Origin: Xenorhabdus beddingii
Lineage (GTDB): Bacteria; Pseudomonadota; Gammaproteobacteria; Enterobacterales; Enterobacteriaceae
Assembly: GCF_002127545.1 (NCBI RefSeq)
Contig: NZ_MUBK01000018.1
Location: 1 to 38,214, forward strand
DNA: 38,214 bases
Reading direction: 5' to 3'
The number at the start of each line of letters is the position of its first letter. The stretch's first letter is position 1. The notes beneath the pieces are model-generated. The model made no database searches. It had not been told where the DNA came from and saw only the letters and a list, made by a program, of their open reading frames with translations. Below, in pieces: positions 7,073-18,698 of this stretch. The translations under genes and the position numbers were made by a program.

Positions 7073-9787
7073 TTAAACCCCCAGCCCCATCATTTGCATC
7101 ATATTTTGAGCTTGATGAATCGCCTCCTGCCGATGAGTAATTCCCATTTTCTGATATAAATTTCGGATATGTGTCTTGATAGTGGTCGCTGCCACATCCA
7201 GCTCTGCCGCAATCTGGTCGTTACTGTAACCAGAATAAATCAAGCCCAATACCTGCCATTCACGCTGGGTAAGCGGACTGTTGCGGATAAGTTCTGGCAC
7301 ATCAGGGTGAGTCAGTAATTGTTCGACAAACATTTCATCAAAATGGGCAAATTTATGCCGGTGTTGTCGGTTGATTTCCCGCAAAATACGCTGCGCCCGG
7401 TGTTGCTCCATTTCCGGCAAAATATTAAGTTGGATAAGCTGACGTAACTGCAACGCCATCAACTCCCCTTCAATGACAAAGTGGCTGATGAACCCCGTGC
7501 GATTAGCCAAACTCAAGGCTTCCATCAAAACATCCTGAGCCTCGGCCTTACGTCCAAGTTGCCAGTAAAGCAGATTGCACAGCAGAAGATTACGGTTCAA
7601 ATCGCTGACCAGTGCCAATTCTCTCGCGGATTCATTCAGCTTATTCAGGATGGATTCAGCGTCCTCATACTGCCCCAACAGGATTTGAGCGCGGGCAATA
7701 TTGCGCCATTGGTTTTGATTGAAGTGATTACAGAAACTTTCAGGCCGTTCTGCCTGTGCCAGCCATTGGGTCACCGAACTGCTATCCTCCAAACTTTGCC
7801 AGATAATCACCCGCAGTTTGTCGGTATTCGTTCGCCAATCACGATGATACTGCCCGTTACTCAGCAAATTTTCGCAACGGGACAAATAACGCCGGGCATT
7901 ATCAAAGTCCCCACGGATCAAAGAGCATTTCGCCAATTGGGTCAAACATTGTAATTGCTGCTGTGGCTGGAAATTGGACAACACCTCCAACCCCCGACGT
8001 GCCGCCTCTTCCGATTCATCAATGCGTGCCCAACACCACAAAAGTTGCGAACGGATCCTCAGCAGAAATTCATGCATCGGCAATTGTTCCAAATGCTGTT
8101 CACGAATTAAATCAAAAGCATGGGTTTGGGTATCATAGGCCGCCTGCAAATAACCCTGAGCCAGTAAAATCTCGCTTTGTTGCAGCAACGCCCATAAAGC
8201 ATAGTGATAAACGTGGCAAAAACGAGCGAGCTGCTCCGTTTGCTTCATCTGGGCCAATGCACTCACCAATTGCCCATTGCAGTGCAAGACTTCTCCTTTC
8301 ACCGACATCGCCACAATCCGGCCATATTGATTATCCGGCAGTAGGTTCGCCAGCGCCTTTTCAGCCAAGTCATTGGCATCAGCCGGCCGACCATCGTTAA
8401 CGGCCACCTGGGCACGCAGGGCATCAAACTCTGCCAGCAACTCCGGTTCAATGGCGATTTGTTTCTGCTTAAGTGATTGTTCTGCCTGATTCAATAACGC
8501 ATTCACCTCATAGTGACGGTGCTGACTCTGTGCCAACCATGCCTGCAACAGTATCAAACGTGGGTTTTCCAATAATTGTTCATACGGCAGTGCATTCATG
8601 CATTCTCCCAGCAAGGACAATTTACTGTGGTTAAACAGCTCCCAGGCATGTTGCAGTAAAATATCCCGCAATAACACACTGTCCCCGGCAGCAAGAGCAT
8701 GATGAATAGCTTCCCCCGGATATCCCTGCAACAACCATCCTTTCGCTGCTGCCCGGTGCAATTCCGGCAATTTGGCGGCCATTTCCCATTGGCAGCGCTG
8801 GCGCAGAAATGAAGCGAACAGTGGATGAAAACAGAACCATTCACCAGAATCATCCATCCGTTGGATAAACAACCCCTGACGTTCAATATCTTCAAGGCGC
8901 ATCTGGCCGTTTTCTTCTCCCGTCAGGCAAACAATCAGGCCATCATTCATGGAACGCAGAATCGAACTGTGCAGCAAAAAATCCCGCGTTGCTTGATCCA
9001 CTCGATTTAAAACTTCATCCACCAGATAATCGGCCAGATGGCTGGCATTAATCCCGGCAAGACGTTTTGCCGACATTTCAGCCGTATTGCCCGATTGACG
9101 GGCAGAAAGCGCAATAAGCTGCAACGCGGTTGCCCATCCCGCAACGTCATTGCACAACTGTTTACAATTATCGGCATCAAGTGGATTTGCCAGCCGTTTG
9201 GCAAAAAATTGCTGAGTTTCCTGATAATCGAAGGCCAACTGCTGACTGTCAATTTCCAATAGTTGTTCCCGCACACGCAGATTGGCAACGCCTAATGATG
9301 GCAAATGGCGCGATAGAATGATCAGCGTTAAATTCTCGGGCTGGTGGCGGAGAAAAAAGCGCATTGCGTCGTGAATAAGGCCATTCACGATCAGATGGTA
9401 ATCATCGATCACCAAAAAAATGGGCTGTTGCCATTCGCCAAGCTCAATAAACAGTTGAGCAAACAGAGCAGGTAAATTGGCATATTGGTGCTTTTGAGCC
9501 AACACCTCACTTTTCACACAGTGCCCTTGCGTTGCCTGCTGAATAGCCGCTATCAGATAGCTGGCGAAACGCTCCGGCTGATTGTCACTGTCATCGAGAG
9601 AATACCACCCCAAATTATCCTTCCCGGCAGCCCATTGTGATATAAGGGTCGTTTTACCATACCCCGCAGGACTGGTTATCAACACCAGCCGATAATCCTG
9701 TACCCTATTGAACTTTTCCAGTAGACGCTCTCGCCTAACCATATTATTCAGGTGAAGAGGGCGGCTGAGTTTCGATGGGATAAGCAT
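7073..9787 (-). CDS. malT: MalT, maltotriose/ATP-dependent activator of the mal regulon
   Basis: A 904-residue member of the MalT/LAL (STAND) regulator family; E. coli MalT is 901 aa and begins [10 protein letters not shown], matching the ATG chosen here at 9785-9787. GAGGGG lies at SD distance; the frame is open 31 codons further upstream, but that extension is not part of the family. Walker A is [14 protein letters not shown] near residues 38-51, Walker B-like [10 protein letters not shown] follows around 125, a superhelical TPR-like sensor domain fills the middle (maltotriose binding), and a LuxR-type HTH ([22 protein letters not shown]) ends the protein. It binds GGATGA-type boxes, which occur upstream of malP and between malE and malK. 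It diverges from malPQ as in E. coli. Confidence 0.97.
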   Translation of the reverse strand: MLIPSKLSRPLHLNNMVRRERLLEKFNRVQDYRLVLITSPAGYGKTTLISQWAAGKDNLGWYSLDDSDNQPERFASYLIAAIQQATQGHCVKSEVLAQKHQYANLPALFAQLFIELGEWQQPIFLVIDDYHLIVNGLIHDAMRFFLRHQPENLTLIILSRHLPSLGVANLRVREQLLEIDSQQLAFDYQETQQFFAKRLANPLDADNCKQLCNDVAGWATALQLIALSARQSGNTAEMSAKRLAGINASHLADYLVDEVLNRVDQATRDFLLHSSILRSMNDGLIVCLTGEENGQMRLEDIERQGLFIQRMDDSGEWFCFHPLFASFLRQRCQWEMAAKLPELHRAAAKGWLLQGYPGEAIHHALAAGDSVLLRDILLQHAWELFNHSKLSLLGECMNALPYEQLLENPRLILLQAWLAQSQHRHYEVNALLNQAEQSLKQKQIAIEPELLAEFDALRAQVAVNDGRPADANDLAEKALANLLPDNQYGRIVAMSVKGEVLHCNGQLVSALAQMKQTEQLARFCHVYHYALWALLQQSEILLAQGYLQAAYDTQTHAFDLIREQHLEQLPMHEFLLRIRSQLLWCWARIDESEEAARRGLEVLSNFQPQQQLQCLTQLAKCSLIRGDFDNARRYLSRCENLLSNGQYHRDWRTNTDKLRVIIWQSLEDSSSVTQWLAQAERPESFCNHFNQNQWRNIARAQILLGQYEDAESILNKLNESARELALVSDLNRNLLLCNLLYWQLGRKAEAQDVLMEALSLANRTGFISHFVIEGELMALQLRQLIQLNILPEMEQHRAQRILREINRQHRHKFAHFDEMFVEQLLTHPDVPELIRNSPLTQREWQVLGLIYSGYSNDQIAAELDVAATTIKTHIRNLYQKMGITHRQEAIHQAQNMMQMMGLGV

Positions 9788-9953
9788 TAATTTTTTCCCC
9801 TCATAAGCAATGAATAAAACTGATCCCAGAATTCTGTCCGATGCTATTGACTCGCTTACATCATTAGTACGTACCAACAACAGTATGCATCAACAACGCC
9901 CAACCAAATTTAGAGAAACGCCCATCTTTTGCAAACAAGATGATTAATTTCAT

Positions 9954-9969
9954 TGTGTTAAATTGCACC
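9954..9969. promoter_or_regulatory. Candidate CRP site for malT
   Basis: TGTG and CAC half-site cores are spaced as in the TGTGA-N6-TCACA consensus, about 170 bp upstream of the malT ATG. Several positions deviate, so this is a moderate match supported by the known cAMP-CRP control of malT. Confidence 0.4.
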
Positions 9970-10050
9970 CTGTCACATTCTTTCATTGCAATCTTTCTAT
10001 TTCTCAATGAAATTGCGAAAAAGTTCGAAAGAAATAGCTACGCCCTTGCA

Positions 10051-10080
10051 CTCATCCCCGCGAATATTTTCATGGGATGA
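10051..10080. promoter_or_regulatory. MalT boxes upstream of malP
   Basis: CTCATCCCCG (10051-10060) is the reverse complement of GGGGATGAG, the E. coli MalT box core, and a forward GGGATGA follows at 10074-10080. They lie about 85-110 bp upstream of the malP ATG. Confidence 0.6.
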
Positions 10081-10162
10081 TGTTTCCCACTCCACTAGCA
10101 TTCAGCATATCCCCTAAATAATTTCCCCAATTTTTCTCATTCAGTGACAGGATGACGACGCC

Positions 10163-12610
10163 ATGCAACCAGCTACATTAGATAAAAAATCCACATTAGG
10201 TAAAAACCCGAAACTCAATAAAGCCTTATTTCAGGCTGCGCTCACACGTCAGTGGCAAAGTTTCGGCCTTAACTCAGCTCAGGAAATGACTTCGCATCAA
10301 TGGTGGCAGGCCATTAGTGCCGCCATTTCTGAATTGCTTCCCCTTTCCATCCAGCAAAGCCAGGCCAATCCATCTCCTGATAATCAACGTCATGTGAACT
10401 ACATCTCGATGGAATTTCTGATAGGCCGGCTGACAGCCAACAACTTATTGAATCTTGGTTGGTATGACGATATTCAGTCTTATCTGGCAGAAGATGGCAT
10501 CATGTTGAGTGACTTGCTGGAAGAGGAAACCGATCCCGCATTGGGCAATGGAGGATTGGGGAGGCTGGCAGCCTGTTTTCTCGATTCCATGGCGACCCTC
10601 AATCAACCCGCTACGGGGTATGGCCTCAATTATCAATATGGTCTCTTCCGCCAGTCTTTTAAAGCAGGTCAACAAATTGAAACGCCCGACGATTGGGGAC
10701 GTGAGTCCTATCCGTGGTTCCGCCATAACACGCAATTAGACGTTGGCGTCCGTTTTGGTGGTGAAATCGTGACAACTGCCGATGGTCATGAAACCTGGGT
10801 TCCTGCATTTACCCTGACTGGCGAAGCATGGGATTTACCCGTGGTTGGCTATGACAATGGTGTGAGCCAACCACTTCGTCTATGGCAAGCCACATACGAT
10901 AGCCCCTTTGATCTGTCACTTTTCAATGATGGACAGTTCCTGCACGCCGAGCAACCCGGCATTGAAGCCGCCAGCCTGACCAAGGTGCTCTACCCGAATG
11001 ATAACCATCAGGCCGGTAAACGACTGCGCCTGATGCAACAATATTTCCAGTGTGCCTGTGCCGTGGCCGATATTCTGCGCCGCCATCAACAAGCCGGACG
11101 CAAAATAGAAGAACTGGCACGATACGAGGTTATCCAGCTTAACGATACCCATCCAACCATTGCCATTCCTGAGATGATGCGTCTTCTGCTTGATGATCAT
11201 CAGTTAAGTTGGGAAAGCGCATGGGAAATCACAGGAAAAACGTTTGCCTATACCAACCATACCTTGCTGCCAGAGGGTCTGGAACGCTGGGATGAACAAC
11301 TGATTGGCGACCTTCTGCCACGCCATCACCGCATCATTCAAGAAATCAACCGACGTTTCAAAAAAACCGTAGATCAAACCTGGCCGGATAACCACCAAGT
11401 CTGGGAAAAATTGGCGGTTATTCATGACAATCAAGTAAGAATGGCTAACCTTTGTGTTGTAGCCTGCTTTGCCGTCAACGGAGTCGCAGCACTGCATTCA
11501 TCGTTGATCGTGACTGATTTATTCCCCGAATATCATCACTTGTGGCCAACCAAATTCCTCAACATCACCAATGGGGTAACCCCTCGCCGCTGGTTAAAAC
11601 AGTGCAATCCGGCGCTTTCTTCATTAATTAGCCAGACATTAAACCACGAATGGATTAATGATCTTGACGCCCTCAAACAACTCGAACCTTATGCGGACGA
11701 CACGGCATTTTGTGCGGCCTATCGCACCATCAAGCAGGAAAATAAAATCCGCTTGTCCAACTATGTCAATAAGGTGATGGGACTCAAGATCGATCCCCAT
11801 GCCATTTTCGATGTACAGATCAAACGCCTGCATGAATACAAGCGTCAGCATCTTAACCTGCTCCATATCTTGTCACTGTATCGACAAATTCAGGAAAATC
11901 CGGCGTTGGATATCCATCCCCGAGTCTTCCTGTTCGGTGCCAAGGCCGCGCCTGGTTACTATCTGGCAAAAAACATCATTTCAGCCATCAATCATGCCGC
12001 CGACAAGATCAATCATGATCCTATCGTGCGTGATCGCATCAAGATCGCTTTCATTCCCGATTACAACGTCTCCGCCGCAGAACTGATGATCCCCGCAGCG
12101 GATGTATCAGAACAAATCTCCACTGCGGGCAAAGAAGCCTCAGGAACAGGCAACATGAAACTGGCCTTAAACGGCGCACTCACCATCGGAACCCTGGATG
12201 GCGCGAATGTCGAAATCGCCGAACAAGTTGGAAACGACAATATCTTTATCTTCGGAAAGACGGTGGAAGAAGCTAAAGCGTTACTGCACAGCAACTACAA
12301 TCCACAAGATATTCTCCAACAGGATCATCATCTAAACGGTATTCTGGAGGCTCTTGCCAATGGAGAATTCAGCCACGGAGATACGCACGCCTTTGATCTC
12401 CTGTTACACAGCCTGACTGACGGTGGTGATCCCTATTTAGTGCTGGCTGATTTTGCCTCTTACTGTGACGCCCATCAGCAAATTGACACTCTGTATCGTG
12501 ACGCTCAACGTTGGACACGCAGTACTGTGCTCAATACCGCCCGAATGGGTAAATTTAGTTCTGACCGGGCTATTCGTGATTATCAGCAGCACATCTGGCA
12601 AACCAAATAG
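10163..12610 (+). CDS. malP: MalP, maltodextrin phosphorylase
   Basis: An 815-residue glycogen/maltodextrin phosphorylase (E. coli MalP is 797 aa). It cleaves alpha-1,4 bonds of maltodextrins with phosphate to release glucose 1-phosphate in the cytoplasm. Family hallmarks are [11 protein letters not shown] near residue 80, [17 protein letters not shown], the substrate/phosphate loop [16 protein letters not shown], and the PLP-lysine segment [22 protein letters not shown]. There is no long N-terminal regulatory extension, as expected for the bacterial enzyme that is induced and not allosterically controlled. The start ATG has AGGATGA at a suitable distance. It is followed 9 nt downstream by malQ, in one operon activated by MalT. 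Confidence 0.97.
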   Translation: MQPATLDKKSTLGKNPKLNKALFQAALTRQWQSFGLNSAQEMTSHQWWQAISAAISELLPLSIQQSQANPSPDNQRHVNYISMEFLIGRLTANNLLNLGWYDDIQSYLAEDGIMLSDLLEEETDPALGNGGLGRLAACFLDSMATLNQPATGYGLNYQYGLFRQSFKAGQQIETPDDWGRESYPWFRHNTQLDVGVRFGGEIVTTADGHETWVPAFTLTGEAWDLPVVGYDNGVSQPLRLWQATYDSPFDLSLFNDGQFLHAEQPGIEAASLTKVLYPNDNHQAGKRLRLMQQYFQCACAVADILRRHQQAGRKIEELARYEVIQLNDTHPTIAIPEMMRLLLDDHQLSWESAWEITGKTFAYTNHTLLPEGLERWDEQLIGDLLPRHHRIIQEINRRFKKTVDQTWPDNHQVWEKLAVIHDNQVRMANLCVVACFAVNGVAALHSSLIVTDLFPEYHHLWPTKFLNITNGVTPRRWLKQCNPALSSLISQTLNHEWINDLDALKQLEPYADDTAFCAAYRTIKQENKIRLSNYVNKVMGLKIDPHAIFDVQIKRLHEYKRQHLNLLHILSLYRQIQENPALDIHPRVFLFGAKAAPGYYLAKNIISAINHAADKINHDPIVRDRIKIAFIPDYNVSAAELMIPAADVSEQISTAGKEASGTGNMKLALNGALTIGTLDGANVEIAEQVGNDNIFIFGKTVEEAKALLHSNYNPQDILQQDHHLNGILEALANGEFSHGDTHAFDLLLHSLTDGGDPYLVLADFASYCDAHQQIDTLYRDAQRWTRSTVLNTARMGKFSSDRAIRDYQQHIWQTK

Positions 12611-12619
12611 GGATTGAGT

Positions 12620-14770
12620 ATGGAAAATAAATGCCTTGATAATTTGGCAACTGAGGCTGGAATTACCAGCGAATATATTAATGCCTATGGGAAACCACAA
12701 GCGATCCCTGCTGAAATCAGGCACCGGATATTGGCAGCGATGAATACAGAGATACCGGTCGGTGGGCCGGTTTCTCACCCCCATGTTTCCTCGTTACCCA
12801 ATGTTAAGGTGGTTATTCAAGGGCAAAGAGTGACTCTCCCTCTGGAAGACACCAATAATTACCAGTGGCAGATACACACTGAACAAGGTGAAATATTTCA
12901 TGGTCACTGCCAGCATCAACTCGTTTTGCCAGCCGACCTCCCCTTGGGGTATCACTCCCTGACGCTGGCCCCCAAAACGGAACCAGATACCGGCTCTCAA
13001 CAGCAAATGATGCAACTTATTGTTGCTCCTGAACGTTGTTACGAACCAAAGGCGCTAATGCATGGGGAGAAACTTTGGGGTGCTTGTGTTCAGCTTTATA
13101 CCCTACGCTCAGAAAATAACTGGGGAATTGGTGATTTTGGTGATCTGAAATACATGCTGCAAGCATTGGCTCATCGTGGAGGCGCTTTTATTGGCCTGAA
13201 TCCTCTTCATGCCATCTATCCTGCCATGCCCGAAAATGCCAGCCCTTACAGCCCATCCTCCCGTCATTGGCTGAATGTCATTTATATTGCCGTGCATCAG
13301 GTAGAGGATTTTAAGGATAGTGTTGAAGCGCAAGCATGGTGGCACTCACCGGAAACACAGCTCAAACTTCAGCAAACCCGCCAAGCGGAGTGGGTCGATT
13401 ACACAACCGTGATGGCACTAAAAATAATCGCCCTGCGGCTTGCGTATCCACAATTTAACAACCGTTCTGACCATGATCCCAAAAAAGTCGCTTTCCAACA
13501 ATTTGTAACCCAAGGCGGCAAAAACCTTTACTCTCAAGCGGCTTATGATGCCCTTCATCATAAACTGTATGGAGAAGATAATTCTTATTGGGGTTGGCCA
13601 GTCTGGCCGGAACAATACCGCGAGTTCGAGAGTGATGCGGTTAAAGAATTCTGTCATTCACATCCACAGGAAATCGAATTTTTCCTCTGGTTACAATGGG
13701 TGGCGGATGTTCAACTTGCTGAGTGTTTCACGACCAGCCAGTCCAATCACATGCCGATTGGCATTTACCGTGATCTCGCGGTGGGTGTAGCACAAGGCGG
13801 CTCCGAAACCTGGTGTAACCGGGATATTTATTGCACTAAGGCATCGGTAGGAGCCCCCCCCGATATTCTGGGACCACGAGGGCAAAACTGGGGGCTGCCA
13901 CCCATGAACCCTCATAGGTTAAAAGCTCAATCCTATCAACCGTTCATTGAGTTACTGCGTAGCAATATGCGTCATTGCGGCGCATTGCGCATCGATCATG
14001 TGATGTCTTTACTCAGACTCTGGTGGATCCCACAAGGAGAAACCGCCGATAAAGGCGTTTATGTCCATTATCCGGTTGATGACCTGCTGGCGATACTGGC
14101 ACTGGAAAGCCAGCGTAATCACTGCCTGGTTATTGGTGAAGATTTAGGTATTGTCCCGGCAGAGATTGTCGGCAAGTTACACGTTCGAGGCGTTTATTCA
14201 TATAAAGTGTTTTATTTTGAACGTAACGATCAAGGTGAATATCGCTCTCCCAACGAATATCCTGTACAAGCCATGGCAACCATTACGACCCATGACCTAC
14301 CCACCTTACGTGGATTTTGGCAAGACGGAGACCTCACTTTAGGAGAGTCCATCGGCTTATACCCTGATAAGACACTGCTTGCTAAGTTATATACTGAACG
14401 TAAAGATTGTAGGCAGGCATTATTAGCCAGCTTAAATCGACACGGTTATTTATCAGAAACATTGCCCATAACGGTAGATAAACAACCACCATCACAGCCA
14501 ACGCCATTACAGGAACAAGCCGGGCAACCCATGCCAGCTTCAATCAATCAAGGGATACATCGCTATATCGCTCATAGCCATTGCGCCTTATTAGGATTGC
14601 AACCTGAAGACTGGTTAGATATGGAAAAACCCGTCAATATTCCAGGCACCACTGACGAGTATCCTAACTGGCGGCGCAAACTCACCACCACATTGGAAGC
14701 TATGTTTGCAGATGCACATATCAACCAATTACTGCAAGAAGTAAGAGAAGCCAGGAAACAAGTTTCATAA
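12620..14770 (+). CDS. malQ: MalQ, 4-alpha-glucanotransferase (amylomaltase)
   Basis: A 716-residue GH77 enzyme (E. coli 694 aa) that transfers glucan segments between maltodextrins, releasing glucose and producing chains long enough for MalP. The three GH77 acidic catalytic motifs are visible: ALRIDHVMSLLRLWW (nucleophile Asp), VIGEDLGIVP (acid/base Glu) and TTHDLPTLRGFW (transition-state Asp). The N-terminal MENKCLDNLATEAGI and IN-YGKPQ segment align with the E. coli start, so ATG 12620 is preferred over an in-frame TTG six bases earlier. It is 9 nt downstream of the malP stop. The extra length comes mainly from loops in the N-terminal domain. Confidence 0.96.
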   Translation: MENKCLDNLATEAGITSEYINAYGKPQAIPAEIRHRILAAMNTEIPVGGPVSHPHVSSLPNVKVVIQGQRVTLPLEDTNNYQWQIHTEQGEIFHGHCQHQLVLPADLPLGYHSLTLAPKTEPDTGSQQQMMQLIVAPERCYEPKALMHGEKLWGACVQLYTLRSENNWGIGDFGDLKYMLQALAHRGGAFIGLNPLHAIYPAMPENASPYSPSSRHWLNVIYIAVHQVEDFKDSVEAQAWWHSPETQLKLQQTRQAEWVDYTTVMALKIIALRLAYPQFNNRSDHDPKKVAFQQFVTQGGKNLYSQAAYDALHHKLYGEDNSYWGWPVWPEQYREFESDAVKEFCHSHPQEIEFFLWLQWVADVQLAECFTTSQSNHMPIGIYRDLAVGVAQGGSETWCNRDIYCTKASVGAPPDILGPRGQNWGLPPMNPHRLKAQSYQPFIELLRSNMRHCGALRIDHVMSLLRLWWIPQGETADKGVYVHYPVDDLLAILALESQRNHCLVIGEDLGIVPAEIVGKLHVRGVYSYKVFYFERNDQGEYRSPNEYPVQAMATITTHDLPTLRGFWQDGDLTLGESIGLYPDKTLLAKLYTERKDCRQALLASLNRHGYLSETLPITVDKQPPSQPTPLQEQAGQPMPASINQGIHRYIAHSHCALLGLQPEDWLDMEKPVNIPGTTDEYPNWRRKLTTTLEAMFADAHINQLLQEVREARKQVS

Positions 14771-14776
14771 TTTGCC

Positions 14777-14812
14777 AAACCAGCAACGAAAGTTATTTAT
14801 CGTTGCTGGTTT
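14777..14812 (+). terminator. malPQ terminator
   Basis: AAACCAGCAACGA (14777-14789) and TCGTTGCTGGTTT (14800-14812) are perfect 13-bp arms with a 10-nt loop, starting 7 nt after the malQ stop and running into TTTATTCTT. It lies between the convergent malQ and malG genes and the symmetric arms could end transcription from either side. Confidence 0.8.
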
Positions 14813-14906
14813 ATTCTTATAAAAACAAATAGCTGGCAGACATTTAAAAGACAGTTTCTTTCTGAAGGAACGACTGCTATCGGAACCTGCAATCTTTAAC
14901 CAGTTC

Positions 14907-15797
14907 TCAACCTTTCACGCCTCCTGATGTCAACCCACCCACCAACCAGCGTTGAGCAAGTAAGAAAACTAAAGTAATGGGGATAGCAGAAAGCACAGCC
15001 GCAGCGGCAAAGTCTCCCCAAAGATAGTTTTGTGGGTGAAGATATTGCTGCATCCCCACTGCCAACGTGTAATTGTCTACATCCTGTAATAGTAGTGATG
15101 CGACAGGCACTTCGGTAATAACACCAATAAAAGACAGGATAAACACAACAGCCAGTATCGGTACAGAAAGTGGCAGCAATATCAAGCGGAAGACTTGCCA
15201 CGCTGTCGCGCCATCCAGCATGGCAGCCTCTTCAAGCGAGCGATCTATCGTTTCAAAATACCCTTTGATCGTCCATACATGCAGGGCAATTCCCCCCATA
15301 TAGGCAAAAATCACACCACCGTGGGTATTGAGACCAAGAAAAGGAATATATTCCCCTAACCGATCAAACAGAGCATATAACGCGACTAGCGAAAGTACCG
15401 CCGGAAACATCTGAAAAATCAGCATACTTTTCAGTAAGATACTTTTGCCACGAAAACGCATTCGGGCAAACGCATAAGCACAGGTCGTTGATAATGCAAC
15501 AATTCCGGCGGCTGTAATAGAGGCGACTTTTATTGAATTCCAAAGCCAGTGCATAACCGGAAATGGTGGGGGTATCATTCGCCCATCGGGAGATTCCACA
15601 CTATAGCCTAATGCCAGTTTCCAATGTTCCCATGAAATAGTATCTGGAATCAGGCTACCAGTAGCAAAATTACCCGGACGCAAAGATATAGCAATCACCA
15701 TTAACAGGGGAAACAAAATCAAGGCAATAAAAGCCAGCATTAACACATGAGTTGTCCATACCCGCCAGCGTTGCGATTTGGGTTGTACCATCGCCAT
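14907..15797 (-). CDS. malG: MalG, maltose ABC transporter permease
   Basis: A 296-residue inner-membrane protein, identical in length to E. coli MalG and beginning with the same MAMVQPKSQ. Six membrane segments are evident, and the EAA loop that docks onto MalK reads [23 protein letters not shown] around residues 188-212. The protein ends in GGVKG, the C-terminal tail that in E. coli inserts into MalF and the binding-protein interface. With MalF it forms the maltodextrin channel. GAGGAG lies about 9 nt before the ATG; it starts 13 nt after the malF stop in the malEFG operon. Confidence 0.97.
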   Translation of the reverse strand: MAMVQPKSQRWRVWTTHVLMLAFIALILFPLLMVIAISLRPGNFATGSLIPDTISWEHWKLALGYSVESPDGRMIPPPFPVMHWLWNSIKVASITAAGIVALSTTCAYAFARMRFRGKSILLKSMLIFQMFPAVLSLVALYALFDRLGEYIPFLGLNTHGGVIFAYMGGIALHVWTIKGYFETIDRSLEEAAMLDGATAWQVFRLILLPLSVPILAVVFILSFIGVITEVPVASLLLQDVDNYTLAVGMQQYLHPQNYLWGDFAAAAVLSAIPITLVFLLAQRWLVGGLTSGGVKG

Positions 15798-15810
15798 ATT
15801 ATTTCACTCC

Positions 15811-17379
15811 TCAATCAAATTTAATGCGAGTGGTTTTCAAATTGATAATGGCCAGCACGCCCACTAACAGGAAGATCAGCGTCGCAATCGCTGCCGCCAG
15901 ACCAAAATCCTGTCCACCACCGCCCTCAAATGCAATGCGGTAGGTATAGCTCACCAACAGATCGGTATAACCCGCCGGTGTCGTTGTACCAATATGGTCA
16001 GGTCTACCATTAGTCAGCAATTGAATCAGGACAAAGTTATTAAAGTTAAATGCAAAACTGGCAATCATTAACGGTGTCAGTGGCTTAATTAGCAATGGAA
16101 AGGTAATTTTGGTGAAGTTCTGCCATGCTCCTGCGCCATCAATTGCTGATGCTTCATAGAGGTCATCAGGGATCGCCTTAAGCAGCCCCATACAGAGGAT
16201 CATCATATAGGGATAGCCCAACCAGGTATTTACGATAATCAACATCGTTCGAGCCAGTGTTGGATCGGTAAACCAACCCGGTTTAAGGCCAAACAAGCCA
16301 TTAAGCACGAGGTTAATTTCACCAAAACTCTGGTTAAATAACCCCTTGAAAATCAAAATGGAGATAAAAGAGGGAACCGCATAAGGCAAAATAAGTAGTA
16401 CACGATAAATTGCCCGCCCTTTAAGCGCTTCCCACTGCACAATACAAGCGAGGATCATCCCTAACGCAACCGTCAATACCACCGTCAGCAGGGAAAAGAT
16501 CACCGTCCAGACAAAAATAGACAAAAAAGGTTTTTTGATACCTTCATCCTGTACCACTCGCAGAAAGTTTTTCCAACCAATGGAAACCGTGAACCCTGGA
16601 CTTAATGTTTCCTGCCCCCAAACACTTTCAGCATTAATGGATTGATAAAGCCCTGTATCCATATTGGGTCGGTATTGTATGCCTGTTTGTTTATTGGTCA
16701 GCGTGACGCCGTCTTCCCCCAGGGTATAAAGAGAATGTATGGCTGAAAACTGGCGCAATGAACTCATGCGCAATTTACTGCCATCGGGAAGAACCGCGAC
16801 CAGTTGCCCCAATGATTGTCGATGTTGGGTTATTGTGCGTAATGTTGCAGCATCACCTTCAAAACGGGTTTCCTGCTCATGTAGAGGCAGAATAATTTCT
16901 TCTGTTTCCGAAAAAGAAAAAGGCGCAGATACCAGTAATTGATGACTAAATTGGGTATTATCAGGTGCACTCAGTGCTAAAACCCACTGATCAGAGGCAG
17001 GATAGAGTTTGAAATTAAATGGTTGCCCCGCCTGATATTGGCGACTCATTAATACAGTCTGAGCACGTTCAAACGTTAATTGGTTGGTGCTGCTATAATT
17101 TGTGAAAGCAATCGCAATCGTACAAATAAGCGGAAACAGTATAAACAACCCTATTCCAGCAATTCCCGGGTAGGTATAACGCCAGACATACGCTTTGCGA
17201 TTGGCAAAAACATAAATACCGCTTCCCAGTAATATCAATGTCAACATCGCAAACAGGTATTCTCCCTGCGCATACATCAATACAACCAGATAACCGGTAA
17301 AAAGCAGGCACAAACCTACCGCAAACCATTTCAAGGCAGGATGCTGCCACCATACTGTTTTTTCTAATGTCGCTGACAT
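15811..17379 (-). CDS. malF: MalF, maltose ABC transporter permease
   Basis: A 522-residue inner-membrane permease (E. coli 514 aa) with eight expected membrane segments. The large periplasmic P2 loop lies between helices 3 and 4 (about residues 92-275) and clasps the maltose-binding protein. The EAA loop is YEASAIDGAGAWQNFTKITFPLL near residues 395-417, and the C-terminal FEGGGGQDFGLAAAIATLIFLLVG is near-identical to E. coli. The P2 loop is the most diverged part. The gene lies second in malE-malF-malG; a hairpin in the 116-bp gap from malE probably reduces its expression relative to malE. Confidence 0.97.
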   Translation of the reverse strand: MSATLEKTVWWQHPALKWFAVGLCLLFTGYLVVLMYAQGEYLFAMLTLILLGSGIYVFANRKAYVWRYTYPGIAGIGLFILFPLICTIAIAFTNYSSTNQLTFERAQTVLMSRQYQAGQPFNFKLYPASDQWVLALSAPDNTQFSHQLLVSAPFSFSETEEIILPLHEQETRFEGDAATLRTITQHRQSLGQLVAVLPDGSKLRMSSLRQFSAIHSLYTLGEDGVTLTNKQTGIQYRPNMDTGLYQSINAESVWGQETLSPGFTVSIGWKNFLRVVQDEGIKKPFLSIFVWTVIFSLLTVVLTVALGMILACIVQWEALKGRAIYRVLLILPYAVPSFISILIFKGLFNQSFGEINLVLNGLFGLKPGWFTDPTLARTMLIIVNTWLGYPYMMILCMGLLKAIPDDLYEASAIDGAGAWQNFTKITFPLLIKPLTPLMIASFAFNFNNFVLIQLLTNGRPDHIGTTTPAGYTDLLVSYTYRIAFEGGGGQDFGLAAAIATLIFLLVGVLAIINLKTTRIKFD

Positions 17380-17457
17380 CTTGCACTTCCTGTTACGATG
17401 ACTCGTAATAAAGTTCCTGTGATTCAGTTCCCGAAATTGAGGAGCTAGCCCAATGGG

Positions 17458-17486
17458 AAAAAGGCTCCGTTCAACGTCAGGAGCCT
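17458..17486 (-). terminator. malE-malF intergenic hairpin (attenuator/stabiliser)
   Basis: On the minus strand AGGCTCC and GGAGCCT arms (17480-17486 and 17462-17468) with an 11-nt loop are followed by TTTTT. It begins about 10 nt after the malE stop and 80 nt before malF. In E. coli the equivalent gap carries REP sequences that stabilise malE mRNA so that binding protein exceeds permease; a partial terminator here would give the same imbalance by a different element. Confidence 0.6.
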
Positions 17487-17495
17487 GTCATTTGT

Positions 17496-18698
17496 TTATT
17501 TGGTCATTCTCGATCCGGCATCATTAAGTGCAGCATCGACGGTCTGACGACCATTGATAGTGTTAAGAACTGCGCTGCGCATGGCGTACCAGAAACTACT
17601 CATTTGAGAAATATTAGGCATAATTTCGCCTTTCTGAGCATTTTCCATCGTAGCGGCAATACGTGGATCTTTTGCAAGGATCTCCTGATAAGATTTCAAG
17701 GTTACCGCACCCAGTGGCTTATCTTTATCGACCATTGCCAAGCCTTCATTAGTCAGCAAGTAGTTTTCCAAAAACTCTTTCGCCAATTCTTTGTTGGGGC
17801 TGGACACATTAATGCCCGCAGTTAAAATTCCAACAAAGGGCTTAGAAGGTTTACCTTTGAAAGTGGGCAGTAAGGTCACGCCATAATTAATCTTGCTTCT
17901 ATCGATATTTGCCCATGCCCACGGTCCATTGATTGTCATTGCAGCTTTACCTTTATTAAAAGCGGCTTCGGCAATGGAGTAATCAATATCAGCACTGAGA
18001 TGCTTATTTTTGACTAAATCGGATAGAAACTGCATTCCCGCTCTGGAGCCAGCGTTATTCACTCCGCTATCCTTCGCGTTATAAGTACCGTTTTCTGCTT
18101 TGAAAGCATAGCCACCATCAGCGGCAATCAGTGGCCAAGTAAAATACGGTTCCTGCAAATTGAACATGATTGCGCTTTTGTTCTGCTTTTTCAGTTCATT
18201 ATCCAATGCCGGGATTTCTTCCCATGTTTTGGGGGGAGATTTGAGCAAATCTTTATTGTAGATAAGAGAAAGCGCTTCAACCGCGACAGGATATCCCATC
18301 AATTTTCCATCATAGCGAACCGCATCCCAGGTAAAAGGAAATAGCTTATCGATGAAAGCATTATCCGGGGTAATTTCAGCGACCAAGCCCGATTGGGCGT
18401 AGCCGCCAAAACGATCATGTGCCCAAAAAATGATATCCGGCCCATCACCTGTAGCAGCGACTTGGGTATATTTTTCTTCCAGTTTGTCAGGATGTTCAAC
18501 AACGACAGGAATTCCCGTTTCCTTTGCAAATTTTTCACCGACCTGAGCCAGTCCATTGTAGCCTTTATCACCATTGATCCAAATCAACAGCTTGCCTTCC
18601 TCCAGCTTTGCAAAAGCCGGGGCAGACAGTACCCATGTTGTTAAAACGGACAGCATTAGGGTGCGGGTACCCACTTTAAGATTTTTTTTGGTCATCAT
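17496..18698 (-). CDS. malE: MalE, periplasmic maltose/maltodextrin-binding protein
   Basis: A 400-residue substrate-binding protein (E. coli precursor 396 aa). A Sec signal peptide with a basic start, a hydrophobic core and an APAFA cleavage site precedes mature [24 protein letters not shown]. The body is close to E. coli throughout, including [36 protein letters not shown] and [10 protein letters not shown], which supply sugar-stacking aromatics. It delivers maltodextrins to MalFGK2 and, in E. coli, to the Tar chemoreceptor. Two adjacent ATGs (18696-18698 and 18693-18695) could start it; the AGGGCGG upstream suits either. It diverges from malK across the shared control region. Confidence 0.97.
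   Translation of the reverse strand: MMTKKNLKVGTRTLMLSVLTTWVLSAPAFAKLEEGKLLIWINGDKGYNGLAQVGEKFAKETGIPVVVEHPDKLEEKYTQVAATGDGPDIIFWAHDRFGGYAQSGLVAEITPDNAFIDKLFPFTWDAVRYDGKLMGYPVAVEALSLIYNKDLLKSPPKTWEEIPALDNELKKQNKSAIMFNLQEPYFTWPLIAADGGYAFKAENGTYNAKDSGVNNAGSRAGMQFLSDLVKNKHLSADIDYSIAEAAFNKGKAAMTINGPWAWANIDRSKINYGVTLLPTFKGKPSKPFVGILTAGINVSSPNKELAKEFLENYLLTNEGLAMVDKDKPLGAVTLKSYQEILAKDPRIAATMENAQKGEIMPNISQMSSFWYAMRSAVLNTINGRQTVDAALNDAGSRMTK

Larger units (their letters stand above)
9788..10162. promoter_or_regulatory. malT-malPQ divergent control region
   Basis: This 375-bp gap drives malT leftward and malPQ rightward. I see a CRP-like site at 9954-9969 (TGTGT-N6-GCACC, 7 of 10 core positions), a MalT box in reverse orientation at 10051-10060 (CGGGGATGAG on the minus strand, an exact core) and a forward GGGATGA at 10074-10080. 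In E. coli malT is CRP-activated and malP needs MalT alone, consistent with the CRP-like site lying toward malT and the MalT boxes toward malP. The malP ribosome site AGGATGA lies at 10150-10156. Confidence 0.6.

Noticed and set aside
9788-9880. 31-residue N-terminal extension of MalT
   Set aside because: The [10 protein letters not shown] start is conserved and has GAGGGG at the right distance; the upstream frame lacks homology and a ribosome site.
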